DNA from: Castanea sativa
Lineage: Eukaryota; Streptophyta; Magnoliopsida; Fagales; Fagaceae
Direction of reading: 5' to 3'
DNA length: 64,000 nucleotides
Assembly (NCBI RefSeq): GCF_040712315.1
Contig: NC_134016.1
Coordinates: 50,178,986-50,242,985 of the forward strand
Shown in pieces: positions 1 to 12,200 of the stretch. Every line of letters begins with the position of its first letter. Positions within the stretch are counted from its first letter, which is position 1. The notes under the pieces are model-generated. The model was not told the origin of the DNA. It did not search any database and was given only the letters and a program-made list of their open reading frames with translations. The translations under genes and the position numbers were made by a program.

Positions 1-82
<82 letters not shown>
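1..82. repeat. (CT)n microsatellite
   Basis: Uninterrupted CT dinucleotide repeat running from the window edge, so its true length is unknown. Confidence 0.95.
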
Positions 83-84
<2 letters not shown>

Positions 85-602
85 GGTCTTGTGGATTTTT
101 ATTGTTTCTTATAATTTTGATTAAGGTTGATGTTTTTTTTAAATAAAAAATATGTGCTTTGGTATTGTGTTTTTTAATTTCCCATTACAAAATCTTCTTT
201 CTCCCTTTTATAGCTTTGGTTGAATTTTGATTTGGGTTAATACTTAGTTTTTTTGGAATAGGAATTTGAGTTTATATCAAAACATTATCTAAGTGGATAT
301 GAATTTGAATATGCCTACCAATTTTTTGAGTAATAAATTATTATAAAATCTGTATTTCATTCTTTTTGTTTTGTTTTAATTTTGGTTAAGATAACATTGT
401 AATTTTGTGATGAATTATTATTATCATTATTATAATAATCTCATTATTCCTTAAGAGATGAAAATTTTGAATAATACATTTGAAACTTATAAAGTTTAGA
501 TGTATATCAAATATAACAAAAGTTAGAAAAATATAGTTCATTTAAAAAAAATATTAATCAAACATACAAAATGTAAAGTTGTGATATTACAACTATGTTT
601 TA
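83..602. other. AT-rich intergenic DNA
   Basis: AT-rich sequence with no convincing coding frame and no repeat that I could delimit. Confidence 0.6.
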
Positions 603-1632
603 TGTTGGCTGTGTTCCCTGACAAAAAGTGTTGTATTTGCTTTATTTTGTTCATTGTATTTTGTGGGATTCTATTGTATTGGGTTTAATATTAAGTTGGT
701 GAAGACTCAAGCTTAATTGAAGATCAGTGCTTTTCGCGACTAGTCATCCCGTGAAAAGGGCGTGTGAGAAGCACATGACTGGAAGTTAAAGAGTCGTGTC
801 AGGCTGTCAATTTCGCGAGTGTCTCGGTGGTAAGGCCTTCTCGCAAGATACCCGTGAAACTCTCTGCCTGGAGGATTTTTAAGTGTGACTTTCTTACCAT
901 TCACCCATACTATATATACCCTCATTATCCACGAAAGTATGAGAGACCATTCAGAGAGAAAAACCCTAAACAGGTTTTCTACAACACACACACACACACA
1001 CACACCCATCTTTTAGAGAGAGAGCTACCCATTCTTAGTGAGAAATCATTGTAGCCTCTTCTCATTCCCTCTCTCATTGCCATACCTTGAGAGGAGATTT
1101 GTACCCAAACACAACCCACACATATTCAGAGTGTAGAGAGTGTTTTGGAGATTGGGAAGTTTTGGGGATTTGCCAAGAGAAGCCGGTGAGGCTTGGCGGA
1201 TGCAATCGAGCGTATTGCGGGATCCGGAAAGTTAGAGAAGACATGACTCTGAGAAGTCCGTTGGTAGCAGGAGCTTGGAGGGCTCAAGTACATTGGGTAG
1301 ACTAGGCTTGGAGGGTCTTTTGTTATTCATGTACTCCAACTTTATTCTCTAATGGATCGATTTGCCGCTTGGAGAGCAGTGGAGAGGTTTTTCGCCGAGT
1401 TTTTCGGTTTCCTCTTCGATAACACATCGGCGTATTATCTTGTGTTTGCATCTCTATTCCCTTACTTTTGTGCTTTAATTTTATTGTTTGTTGTTCATAT
1501 TTATGCACTAGAGTAGTATCAGTTGATTGTGCTTCATTTACTCTTGTTTCCCCACTTAGATAAGTTAGAGTAAAATCAACCGAGCCGTAATTTTTAATTT
1601 TGGGGTCTAAACAGCTCTTGTGTTTTTAACAC
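603..1632 (+). mobile_element. solo-LTR-like segment (Copia type suspected)
   Basis: The segment begins TGTTGGCTGTG. A TATA-like ACTATATATACC lies near 908-920, followed by a leader with AAACCCTAAACAGG and an AC-dinucleotide run (984-1005). Its base composition is clearly less AT-rich than the flanks. This promoter-plus-leader layout is typical of plant LTRs. No gag or pol reading frame, primer-binding site or second LTR is seen, which suggests a solo LTR. I could not find a matching 5-bp target duplication, so both ends are approximate. Confidence 0.45.
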
Positions 1633-1812
1633 AAATCCGAGCTTTTACAAAATATAATAGTATGATACATTTGTACTTTGTAGAGATAAAAAGATAAAAA
1701 ATACTTGTAGAAATCTTTATTAAAAAAAAAAACTTGAAGTAATTGCTACTTTTTATATATTATACCTCATTATGTAATATTTATATATTCCCACGCATAG
1801 CGTGGGTGGGCC

Positions 1813-2750
1813 TAGGGCTATAAATGAACCAAGCCAATCATGAACAACTCGGGCTCGACTCGATAAAAATTTTGTTCATGTTTATTTGTTTATAAATAAA
1901 CCAAGTTTGAGCCTTAATTTTAGGCTTGTTTAATAAACAAGCCGAGCCCAAGCAAAAAATATTGTTCACAAACATGCTCATGAGCTATTAGGCTTGATAT
2001 ACAACAATTCAAGCATAGACTCATTTATAAGTTAATACATGTTAGCTAAATATATTCATTACATATATCTTAATAATAACATGACCTACATGAGACCTCT
2101 ACCTATGTTACCTTAATTTTTTCATTCCCTTTAAACTGATCAAGAACCACTTTAGACTATAGTTACATTTAAAAATAAATAAATAATTAAGTAGGTCACA
2201 TATGATCCTTCCCTATCAATCATCTAAAGTAAAATTATGAAACATGTTAGTATTTTCTCATTCATAATAGTTACAAACAAGTATTTTTCTAGTCCTTCAC
2301 CATCTAACGTGAATGAAAAAATTGTATTTCGAATAATTGCTAAAATTGTAGACAAGAAATAATAAATGAATGAATTTAATTATGTAAATTATTAATTTGA
2401 ATAATAGCTAATCATAAGTAAGACTAAATGCGTGATAAAATGAGTATACTATTTTTTTTTTCTTAATTTTAGAGATTTAGGCATTTAATAATGTAATATT
2501 TTTAGATCTCAAACTCAAAAACTTGATCTGAGCACAAGTTTGAGCTTGATATTAAGCTTGAGTTTAGCTTGACTAATTAATCAAGCTAAGCTAAGCCAAG
2601 TTTAAGATTTTTGGCTTTCCCACGAGCTCAAGCTCAAATACTATTTTTAGGTTTGTCACAAACTCAAGCCAAGCTTGAGCTTTTGATTTTTCCTGACGAG
2701 CTAAGCTTGAACATGCACTACTCGACAAAGCTCAGCTCGTTTACAACCTA
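1813..2750. mobile_element. non-autonomous hAT-like element
   Basis: The left end reads TAGGGCTATAAATGAACCAA. The reverse complement of the right end reads TAGGTTGTAAACGAGCTGAG. These form an imperfect terminal inverted repeat of the TAGGG type common in plant hAT elements. The 8 bp on either side (GGTGGGCC and CATGAGCC) agree at 5 positions, consistent with an old 8-bp target duplication. The inside is full of AGCTTGAGCTT-like repeats and contains no transposase frame. Confidence 0.55.
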
Positions 2751-3440
2751 CATGAGCCTGTAGCTAGTTCTATAATAATAATGGAGGAGTGAGGATTTGA
2801 ATTTGGACATCCTTGTTTTGAACATCAAGAGGTACCAGACTACCGGTTAAACTATAAAGCAGTTGGTTATTTTCTAGGATATTAGGCGCCACAAAAAGTA
2901 TACATTTATACACAGTTGTTTTGTCTTCCTTAAAAAGAGGGGAAAAAAATATCCAATGCACATAATTTTTTTTTTCTATAGCTATTTATAATAATGTTGC
3001 TAATTTTACAACTCAAACTCTTTTCTCCCTAGACCTCAAGCACTTTGCTTTGCACACAATTTTAAAACATTCAAATTTTAATGGTTTTTGGATTGTGATC
3101 AAGCAGTGTATTCTCTGTTATCCTCCATGTCTGCTATGGATATCCAGTCATGACACGGAGCTATGTTGTCAAGGTCCAATAACAAGTTTATCGAGGTCTG
3201 CTGTATTCCTCTCTCATTGGCCATGGCCGTTTACTTCATTTTTCAGGTTGTGGGCCAAGTAGTAATTTTTTTTTCCTTCAAAAAGAAAAAAAAAATGTTG
3301 AAACCTTCTTAATTTAGTATATTCCAAGAAGGATAGCCTGTGATACAAAATGAGCCATAAGAGTCGGATGGTACAAAAAAGGGTACATCCTGTCACATTA
3401 CCTAAAAATTTTAAATGATTGCGATATTAAATACATGTTT

Positions 3441-3742
3441 AAATTTGTAATATTTATTCCTAACCACGAAATAATTTTGTTTGTAATGAAGAGGGTTTTG
3501 GTTAAGTTCAAAGTAAATAAGATCTGTTGCTTGCAAATGGTTGGAATATAGATGTCTAAGGACCAATGGCTATAGTAGCTCCTCCAGAGAATAAATTTGT
3601 AATATCTAATCCAAACCATGAAATAATTACATTTGTAATAAAGAGGGTTTTGGTTAAGTTCAAAGTAAATAAGATCCTTCACTTTGCAAATGGTTGGAAT
3701 ATAGATGTCTAAGTACCAATGGCAATAGTAGCTCTTCCAGAT
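3441..3742. repeat. 152-bp imperfect tandem duplication
   Basis: Two consecutive units start at 3441 and 3593 with AAATTTGTAATAT and end near CTCCAGA/CTTCCAGA. They differ by scattered substitutions and small indels. The apparent 117-residue minus-strand frame across them is a by-product of the duplication. Confidence 0.85.
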
Positions 3743-4090
3743 TTTCAGCATCTAGATGTATAATAGCACTCATTAATTTCCCCATGGGAATAAAATGAGG
3801 TTCCTAACCAATTTTATTTTTAAAGATAAAGATATCCTAATACAGGTGTTGGCAGTTTCTATCATACAAGGGTTATGAATTAGCATATATTGACTCCTTC
3901 CACCAGTAAAGCAAGATCATTTTCTCCACAGGTATTGCCATGAAAGCAAAGAATTCTAAATTTGGAAGTCAAGGAGATAGTCCTTGTCCTTCAAAGCTGA
4001 GTTGCAAATACTCATCCTTTTCCTATATTAGTCCTCTCAACACCTGTAGAAAAAACAGAATGAACAACGAACCAATATTTTCAATGTTGC

Positions 4091-4098
4091 TATTTATA
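4091..4098 (+). promoter_or_regulatory. possible TATA box of the small plus-strand gene
   Basis: TATTTATA lies about 140 bp upstream of the start codon at 4236. The position allows a 5' leader of roughly 100 nt. Assigned by position and motif only. Confidence 0.25.
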
Positions 4099-4235
4099 GC
4101 AAATCCCATCTTTGAACCATGCTTTCAAATTCTCAAACTCTTAACATCATCATTTTTCTATCAAAACTTCTTCATACCCAACCCTTAGTTTTTACAAACC
4201 CCCTTGTCTTTTCCTACATTTTGTTCTGATAAGCA

Positions 4236-5083
4236 ATGGGGATAGGGGGTTCAAAGCTCAATCCAGAAAAGGAGGCAGTACCAACCAAACTCCGTCCTAT
4301 CATTCGCCGCTTTTTTGAGCAGATGAGACGACGTAGACATGCTGACATGTCCAAGAAAGAACTACTTAAAGAAGAGGTGGTAGACGATGAAAATTCCCAG
4401 GCTCAATCTCTACAAGACAAGGAGAGAAAGAGCACAAACTCTTCATTGAATGAGACTGTGCCAATAACAAAGGAAACACCCAAGACTTGTTTTCTACCTG
4501 AAGAGGAGAGCAAGAGCAACACCTCTTCATTGAATGAGACTGTACCAATTTCAAAGGAAACCCCGGTAGAGGAAAAGAAATTGGAAGTGTCACCCGTGCC
4601 GGAGTCTGAGTTTGAACCTGACACAAGTAAGAAGCCTAAGGAGCATAAAGATGAGAAATATGCAAAAAAGGGTGGAAAGGATTGTAAAGACGGAAAAGAA
4701 GAAAACGAAGAGGACAAGGTGGTTGAGAAGACTGTGGTTATAGAGGATAAGGTTGTGGTGGTGGAACAAACAATGGCAGGTGAGGAAGAGGAAGAAGATG
4801 AGGAGGATGAGAATGATAAGGTTAGATACGTATCCCCTGGATCACCAAGTTTTAGGGTATATTGTGTCCCATATGAAGAAAATAACGAGGAGGAGGGTAA
4901 GTATTCTTGAATCTTTGAGTCGACACTCATGTTTTGTCTATGAAATTTGGGAAGGCAATACAAACGGGTGTTATAATGTGTGCAGGTAAGGAGGACAGCT
5001 TGTACACAAAACGTCTCAGTGGTGAGAGTGCTGAGAGTGCAGAGAGCGTTGTATCAGTGACTTCTGATGAGGTATGTATTATG

Positions 5084-5126
<43 letters not shown>

Positions 5127-5359
5127 GCACACTGATTACAAAAATAGTAATGATAAGGATTTTTGTAACCACATTTTCTTGCAATGGTGTACTTTAGGCC
5201 CAGGAGACAAAGACAAAGAAGAAAACACATAGAGGAACGCGATTCACAAAAGCCATCCGAAGGAGTGGACCTGTAAAGAATTTGTTGAATGTGAAATCAT
5301 GCTACTACCCGAGTTGCTCTGGAAATGAAAGAGCTCGTCTTCTTGCAGAAAAAGCTTGA
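4236..5359 (+). CDS. Glu/Lys-rich hypothetical plant protein, possibly N-myristoylated, 3 exons
   Basis: Exons are 4236-4896, 4986-5071 and 5198-5359, joined by GT-AG introns of 89 and 126 bp. Phases agree and give 302 residues. The start MGIGGSKL fits a plant N-myristoylation signal (Gly2, Ser6, Lys7). Residues 19-50 are basic and then mixed charged. SLNETVPI(T/S)KETP occurs twice (about 70-82 and 98-110). Residues 111-196 are very rich in Glu, Lys and Val and are probably disordered. RYVSPGSPSFRVYCV lies at 197-211. The C-terminus is basic and ends in a Cys-containing segment (NLLNVKSCYYPSC, 277-289). No catalytic domain is seen. The two short segments after 196 look like the conserved parts of an uncharacterised plant family; function is unknown. 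Membrane attachment through myristate is inferred. The gene is convergent with copy A. Intron 2 carries a CT microsatellite. Confidence 0.75.
5086..5124. repeat. (CT)n microsatellite in intron 2 of the small gene
   Basis: CT dinucleotide run of about 39 bp between exon 2 and exon 3. It also forms a long polypyrimidine stretch upstream of the exon 3 acceptor. Confidence 0.9.
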
Positions 5360-6285
5360 TTACACTCTAGGGAAGAATGAAGACAGCTTTTTAATTTGTT
5401 TCTGCTTTTTTCTAACTTTATAGGATTTTCAGGATTTCCTCTGTAGTTCTTGGTCATGAATCAAGTTCTTTAGATCAGAAGATAGGATTGTATATGTAAT
5501 CAAAGATTGAGTCACTCTATCAACAGTCAGTGATAGGATGTAACCTGATTATATTTATTCTCCATGAATTTAAGTGCTACATTAATTTTAGTACTAGCAC
5601 ATTTGCCAGCAATTCCCCTACATCTTCCATACGTAAGATTTCTCCATCCAACAAGTTTCATGAAGAAAATTGAATATAACAAATACTGGAGTTCAAATTT
5701 AACATGAAAAGAAAGCTTAAATGCAAAATCAAGATGGTGTATTGTTGATTGGGCTGAGGACAAGGTTTGAAGTAGTCAAAATTGAGCCAAAAAGAAAAAA
5801 GAATGACACAAAATTATCTAAACATATCTTTCATATTTTCCAATCTTATATTAGTTAATTCCTCGATCTAAATAGCAACAAACATCACATGCAGGATTCG
5901 GATGACTAACATTAGAGCATAATCTTCAAACATATTATTAAAAAATAACAATCGCACATAAGAAAGAAAAGAGATGCAGAACAACATTATTTCTAGACTA
6001 TCAGAACCAGCAATGTAGCAAGTAGCAACTAATCCATCGTAAAATATATATAAATGCCAATAACAAAAATATTACAATAGTTTCACCCCAAAATAGAAAT
6101 ACAAACAAAGGAAAACCTAGGACAAAACAATATAAGGTTAACACTATATGACTGACCAATATAATCAGAAAAGCAGCCGCTAATTCATTCTTTTTGACAT
6201 TTACGCCAAAAACACAGTTAGAAACACACAAGAAATATATGAAAGAAACACTTACAAATATTAACAATTCATGGTATATATCTAA
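5360..6285. other. convergent 3' region between the small gene and copy A
   Basis: Holds the 3' UTR of the plus-strand gene and, from about 6000, the 3' flank of copy A. The stretch 6040-6285 is closely similar to 45200-45455 below copy C. It includes a conserved GTAAGTG donor on the minus strand (GT at 6255-6254), just after the copy A stop codon. This suggests a 3' UTR intron running leftwards. The end of the terminal exon is not identified. Confidence 0.5.
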
Positions 6286-9200
6286 CTAGTCAGAAGGGAA
6301 GACAGATGCAAGGAACTCCTCGTCCTCCAAGAAAATTTGCAAATTCTTGAACTTCATTAAAAACCTTACTGCTTCCTCATTAAATTCCACCATGAAGGCC
6401 AGCTTGATCAGTTCAGAGAGTGCACCAATATGATCACTGTTTTCCCATAACACACCCTCAGATATTGCTTCAGAAAAATATGTAGCATATTCCATTTGAT
6501 TCTTATATCCACTAGACCTGTCCAACTTCTGTGTGAAAAACTTTGAAGACTCTCTATCCCAGCATATCATCCGGCTTGCTCTCGCATTCATGATCTCCCC
6601 TGAAGAAAGTGATAAACTGTAGTTTATAGTTATCGGTTCAACTATCTCAAGGAAAGTAATATTCAGAAGCCCTCGGATAATTTCATGCCTCCTTTCTGCT
6701 TCCATTTTCATCACAGGATTTGCAAGAAAACCAAGGATGAGCATAATCAGATCTTTTGTAATCAAATTCTCCTTTGGATTCACCTGATTGAGTTGAGCAA
6801 CATCCACTGTGTTTGATTCTTTCTTCTCTACAGACTCGGATATAGTGCGAACACCTATCTTCCTGTAAATGTCAAACAACTTCATCTGAGGTAAAGAAGG
6901 CTTGCTTGGTCGAGGGTACCAGACAAATAGAGATTGAGCAGAAAACTGTTTGAAAAGATCTTGCAGCTGAAGATCATCAGCTATAAAAACATCATGCTTG
7001 TTGAACAGCAAAACTTCATCTGAGCCAGAAGCAACTGGCAATTTCACCAGCTTCTCAGTGAGAGTTTTCTCAGTCTTTTCACCCCAGTGCTTCAAAATAT
7101 AACCCCAGAACTTAAGACAGTCATCATGTGACAATCGACGTCCTGAACTTTCCCAAACCTCCCAAAGCTTACAGTAATCAGCAACTGAAGGATTGCATTT
7201 AACACGGAAAGCATGTGAGAAGAAGTTAAGTAACTTTTGCGCATAATATTTGTCAAGAACTTTCAGCTGCGAACTGAAGAGACCATCCTTATCATGCAGA
7301 ACACATTCACAGGGGCTGACCCACTCTCCATTCTGACTTCCATACGGGATCCATATCCCTTTTGCAACTTCACTGTCTGGATCCCAATTAAATAGACTCA
7401 AGTAATTATATATTCGAACTATGGTAGGCAACTGAACATGGAGCTCAAGGTGGCTGGCAATCAATGAGCATCCTTCTTTAACATCAAGGATGACTCCTAT
7501 TGTCTTGAGCTCTTCTTTGTACAGTGTAATATTAGAACCATAAAAATTTTCATCAATAAAAGGTCCATCTGTCCGCCTCAAATAAGAGCCCCACCTAGGA
7601 TCGAATAATAAGCAATTTTCTGGAGGCCTATAACCTTTAGTGGTCTTCAACCATTTCCGAGAAATTTGTTTTAGGAAAGGATCTGGAAAGGAGTAATTCA
7701 CTCGTTCATTTAAAATCCGTATGCATTGCAGCAATGAAAACACATTTTCATTAGTTATGTGGGAAGGAAATATGGGAAAGTGAAGACCAGCTGCTACAAA
7801 CTTCGCACCATCTTTGAATTCAACAATAACCCCCATGTTCTTCAGCTCTTCCTTGTATTTATGAATGTCCTTGCCATAATAGCTGTCACTATCATCTAAG
7901 AAAGGGAGGTCAACAGTAATTGGTAAAATTGACTGCCAATCTGGCCCAAACAGAATGCAATCTCTCGGAGATCTCTTATCACCACACCTAGTTTGCAACC
8001 ACTTAAGGCCACGTATGTTTATGATAAGATCTAGAGGAAACACATATGCATTATCTTTTAGCTGTCTACGACATGAAAGAAAAGAGAGAACACGTTCTTT
8101 AGTCATGGAAGATGCCTCCCGCTTGAATTTGTCAGCAAATTCTTTTACCGCCACCTCAAAATCCACCTTCACTCCAGTTTGCTTCAACTCGTTTCTGTAA
8201 GAGAAGATACTGCATCCATAAAAATCATGATCAATCAATGCAAAACCTTCAAAAACCTGTAGAATGCAAACCCATTGAGGGTCAAACAAGAAACATTCTC
8301 CCGGAGGCTTGTACCCAAGATTCGTCTTGAAGCATTTCACACCTCTCAATGCCTGAACAAGTTTGTTAGATGATCCTAGACTTCGCATACATTCAAGTAT
8401 CAAAAGAACAGCCTCAGGTTTCAGAGATGAGCTTGAAGGTAATTTGAAGTTGTCTACAACGAGCTGATAACGATCATTGAAACCAATTACCACACCAAGC
8501 AACTTGAGTTCCTCTCTAAAAGAAAGGATTTCCTCTCCAAAGTAATTTTGATCGATGAAGGGGATGCTACTGATTTGTGATGCAGTTTTCCATTCCTCAT
8601 CAAACAAAACAGATTCAACTGGAGACCTGACACCACACCATGTCTTTAGCCATCTCTTATCCTTGATACTGTTGATGAACTCATCCTGAGGAAGAAACTT
8701 TTTCCTCAAAAATCTGATGAAATTTAGTACAGACAGCACTTGGTCTCTACTTAAAGTGGAGTATTCTGTGAAAGACATAAGATGCTTTGCAATAAATTCA
8801 CATGCTTCTCCATACTCAGACATGACTCCAATTTTCTTCAGCTCCTCCTTATACTCATTTATTTCATCACCATAAAAACTTAGATCAAGCAACGGAATAT
8901 CAACAAGCACGGATCCGTTCTGCAAAATGTTTCCCAACAAAGAGGAAAGCATGAATGACTCCAAAGGTGGCCGGTAACCATGACAGCCACTAGTAGTAAT
9001 TTTCAGCCAGCTACCTTCCTTTATGCATTTCAAGAACTTCTTGGGAATGTCAATTTCTTTACGTTTCATCTTTCTAATCCAGCCCAACAGCAAGAATGCA
9101 TTTTTCTTGGTGAGTGGTGATGATACTGTAGGAATTGCAGCATTAGGAGGAGATATATCAGGGATATCAGAAGCTACAACATGAGTTTTAAGGAACTCCA

Positions 9201-12200
9201 AGAGTCTTTCTCCGGAAGCATATTCACCAGCAAAATAGCCTGGTTGCAAGTATTCTTCGGCTAACTCAACGTAGCCTTCATTTTTCCATGGATTTGAACC
9301 AATCAATCCCACCCATTTGCTTCCCTTGGCAGGGACAAGAACCCCTTTTCTTTGACTCTTTAGATTTCCATAGTTATCCACAAGTGGCACAGAATGACAT
9401 AAAACACCAACCTCCCCTTGGGAAAGAAAAGACTTTCGAAGGGAGTGGTACAAAAAGTGAACAAAGGCAATAGCACGCTTCTGGCAACTACTGAGATAAT
9501 TATTTAGGTGAATTGCATATTCATAGACGCTCATACCACCAACCTTCACATGATCTTGTAGCCACTTCAAGACTGTATCCCTCTTAGAGAAGACCCGAAT
9601 AGCTTCTTGTGTGCTTTTCGGCCAAAAAAAGTAATTGGCTGGACATTTGAATTCCTTGTTCCAGTCAATCAGCCATGAGATATGATTAGAATGACGGGAT
9701 AAGGACACCACTCTGTTACGAGTCAACTGCTTGGATTCATTTATGCTGCACAAAGACACATCGCCATAAAGATCCACATATTTTATTAGTGGAATGTCCT
9801 TGATTTTGGTTAATTCAAATTTGAACCTCCAGTTATCAGAAATAAACAGTAAAAGCTCCAAGTACACGTCCTCTGACACTCCTTTAACAAGTTTAGAACT
9901 TTGGATGCACTCTGCGTACCATTCGTTGTTGACTAGTTCCACACCCAAGAAATTCAATATGTTATCATATTCTGTTCTATCAAATGAGGAGCTCAAAATG
10001 TGCTTTCCATGTGATGAAAGATGAACCAAGCTCACCTTTTGCTCCCTTGCCTTTTCCAGAATGGTCCAAAAAGCAGGCATAAGCCTACCAACTTCACGAG
10101 GTTGATGAAAGGACTTCTGCTCCGTGTATGACTCACTTGGAAGAATATTTTTTTCGAGAAGCTTTGATTTGATGGACTCCCTGACAACATTCAACTCTTG
10201 ATAAGAAGAGCTGTTGATGGGAATGAACCTGAACATGGGAGCCAAGCTAGACACTGGCGCATTCACAGAATTTATAACTAGCGAATCAAAAGCATCGATA
10301 AAAGCAGAGGGCACGCAGTCAAGAATCCCCTGGTTCCACTTACTGTCCAAGAGAATTGTTTCCCTTGATGAGGCAAGAAGAAAATCTGCCTGAATTATGA
10401 AGGGAAAGTTAGTAACCATCTCTGTGGGAAGAAATGCATAGATCCCAGGTGAGCTCATTCCCCTGTGGAGGCGCTCATCAAAAGGAAAAGCCAATGTGAT
10501 CACCAACTCTTCAACTTCCATTCTCCTTTCCACTTTGTTTTCTTGCCTAACAGGAAACTTTTGCTTCCACATAAAGTACCTGCATTCTCCCTCATACTCC
10601 TTATCCTTTTCATCAGCAGAGAGATGGACTGTGTAGGACACAGCATCAATGTTCTTCCTTTCCACCAATTCAGTCTCACTTGTAATTGCTATTGCACTTA
10701 CTGTATTCAGCCTAGGATCCTTGTTATGTTCCCTAATTGAAAGTTGCCTAATCTTTGATAGGAACAATAGAACTTCAGGATGAACATTTGAGAGCTGCTC
10801 CTTCACAGGTTTGACCTTATCGAACTTCAGAGGTAAGACTATTGTTGTTGTTGGAAGAGTAGTCCCAGAACCATATATTTTTTTGATGTCAGAAAGAGTT
10901 GGACTCTCCTCAACCCATTCAGGAACTATGTACCCGAGATTGCAATGTGGGCAAGGATCTTCATTGAATCGTATTTGATATCCATTGCTGAATATGCATG
11001 GCTGAGAACTAACCAGAAAGACGCTCTTAAATCCAATTCCTGCATATTAACAGTAGAATAAACTAATTAGAGCAATAAGAGAACAACTAAATTATCCTGT
11101 CCAGCAATTATCACTTTCTTTCACTATAATTGAGTATATAACACATAATACTCTACATTGACATCTTAAGATTAGAATAGAAGTCAGTTCACAAGCTTTA
11201 AGAGAGAGAGAGAGAGAGAGAGAGAGCTCTTAGGGGCTGTCAATTCCATTGGTTATTGTAATTTATTTTTAAAAAAGGTATCAACTTTTAACGGCATTTT
11301 TTCATTGTAGTTTCTACAAGAATATCACAGGTTTTATAAGTACAGCAAGCTTTTGGAACACATATCTTATATTTAAGCGATTAAGTGAGGATTTTTTAAG
11401 CAAAAGAATAAAGGGGAAACATTATTTTGATCCAAACATTTTGGTAGCGGTCAATTTTGTCCATCTTATTTTCAATTTGCAATTAATTTGGTCCCTACCG
11501 TTAACTCACTTATGAAAAATGCCTACGTGGCAAACGGATTACATTGTTGGCATGTCTAATATTAAAATATTAAATAAAATGCTGATATGTCTGAATTTTA
11601 GTGGCCACCTCAGCCCTTATTCATAAAAAAAAGCCACGTCAGCTTTTTAAATATAACTATTTATTTTTTAATTTATATTTCTTACAATTTCTTAAGTAAA
11701 TAAAAAATAAATAAAAAATAAAAACACTGAAGAGAGCCCTCCGTCTCTCTCAGTCTCCTCATTCTTTAATCTCCATCTCTCCATCTCTCAATTTCTTTAC
11801 GTCTTATATGTCAAAAGTTGAAACCAAAAAGCCCACTTGTCTCCTAAAGAAATAGAGCACAATTAATTCCTTCCTTCGTTGTTATCTTATCTCCCTCTTC
11901 TTAAGCCACTCTCTCAAACAAAATTAGAATAAAAAATCCCACCATCAACTAACACTTTCATCAACTAGAGGCCCCAAACCAACAATTGAAACCCATCCCT
12001 AATCTATTGGGTATAAGCCCATCCCAAAAGCACCGCTTGGTGTTTGGAGTTTAGAAACAGTCTAGTGCCACGACGCCGTATGACGAATCTATTGGGTACT
12101 ACAACAAAAGATTTTTTGGATTTGGTTGTGGGTTTGGTTTGGGTTGATTTATGGGTTTGATTTGGATGTGTATTTGAGTGAGCCTCTATTTGTTTGCTGA

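Larger units (their letters stand above)
2751..4235. other. intergenic region upstream of the small plus-strand gene
   Basis: No convincing gene is seen. Small open frames here are short and show no splice context. It contains the 152-bp tandem duplication listed separately and, at its right end, the presumed promoter of the gene starting at 4236. Confidence 0.55.

Noticed and set aside
3398..3751. 117-residue minus-strand frame with an internal repeat
   Set aside because: It is the translation of the 152-bp tandem duplication; no other coding sign.
4403..4963. 186-residue minus-strand Ser-rich frame
   Set aside because: Antisense shadow of the Glu-rich exon 1 of the small plus-strand gene.
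6286..10806. Reading 1506 residues starting MKEQLSN (and the matching 45456-49976) as the whole gene
   Set aside because: The first codon is GTG, the frame is open upstream to a good acceptor at 11039/50209, and the upstream part supplies GIGFKSVF. Exons 1 and 2 complete the ATPase fold.
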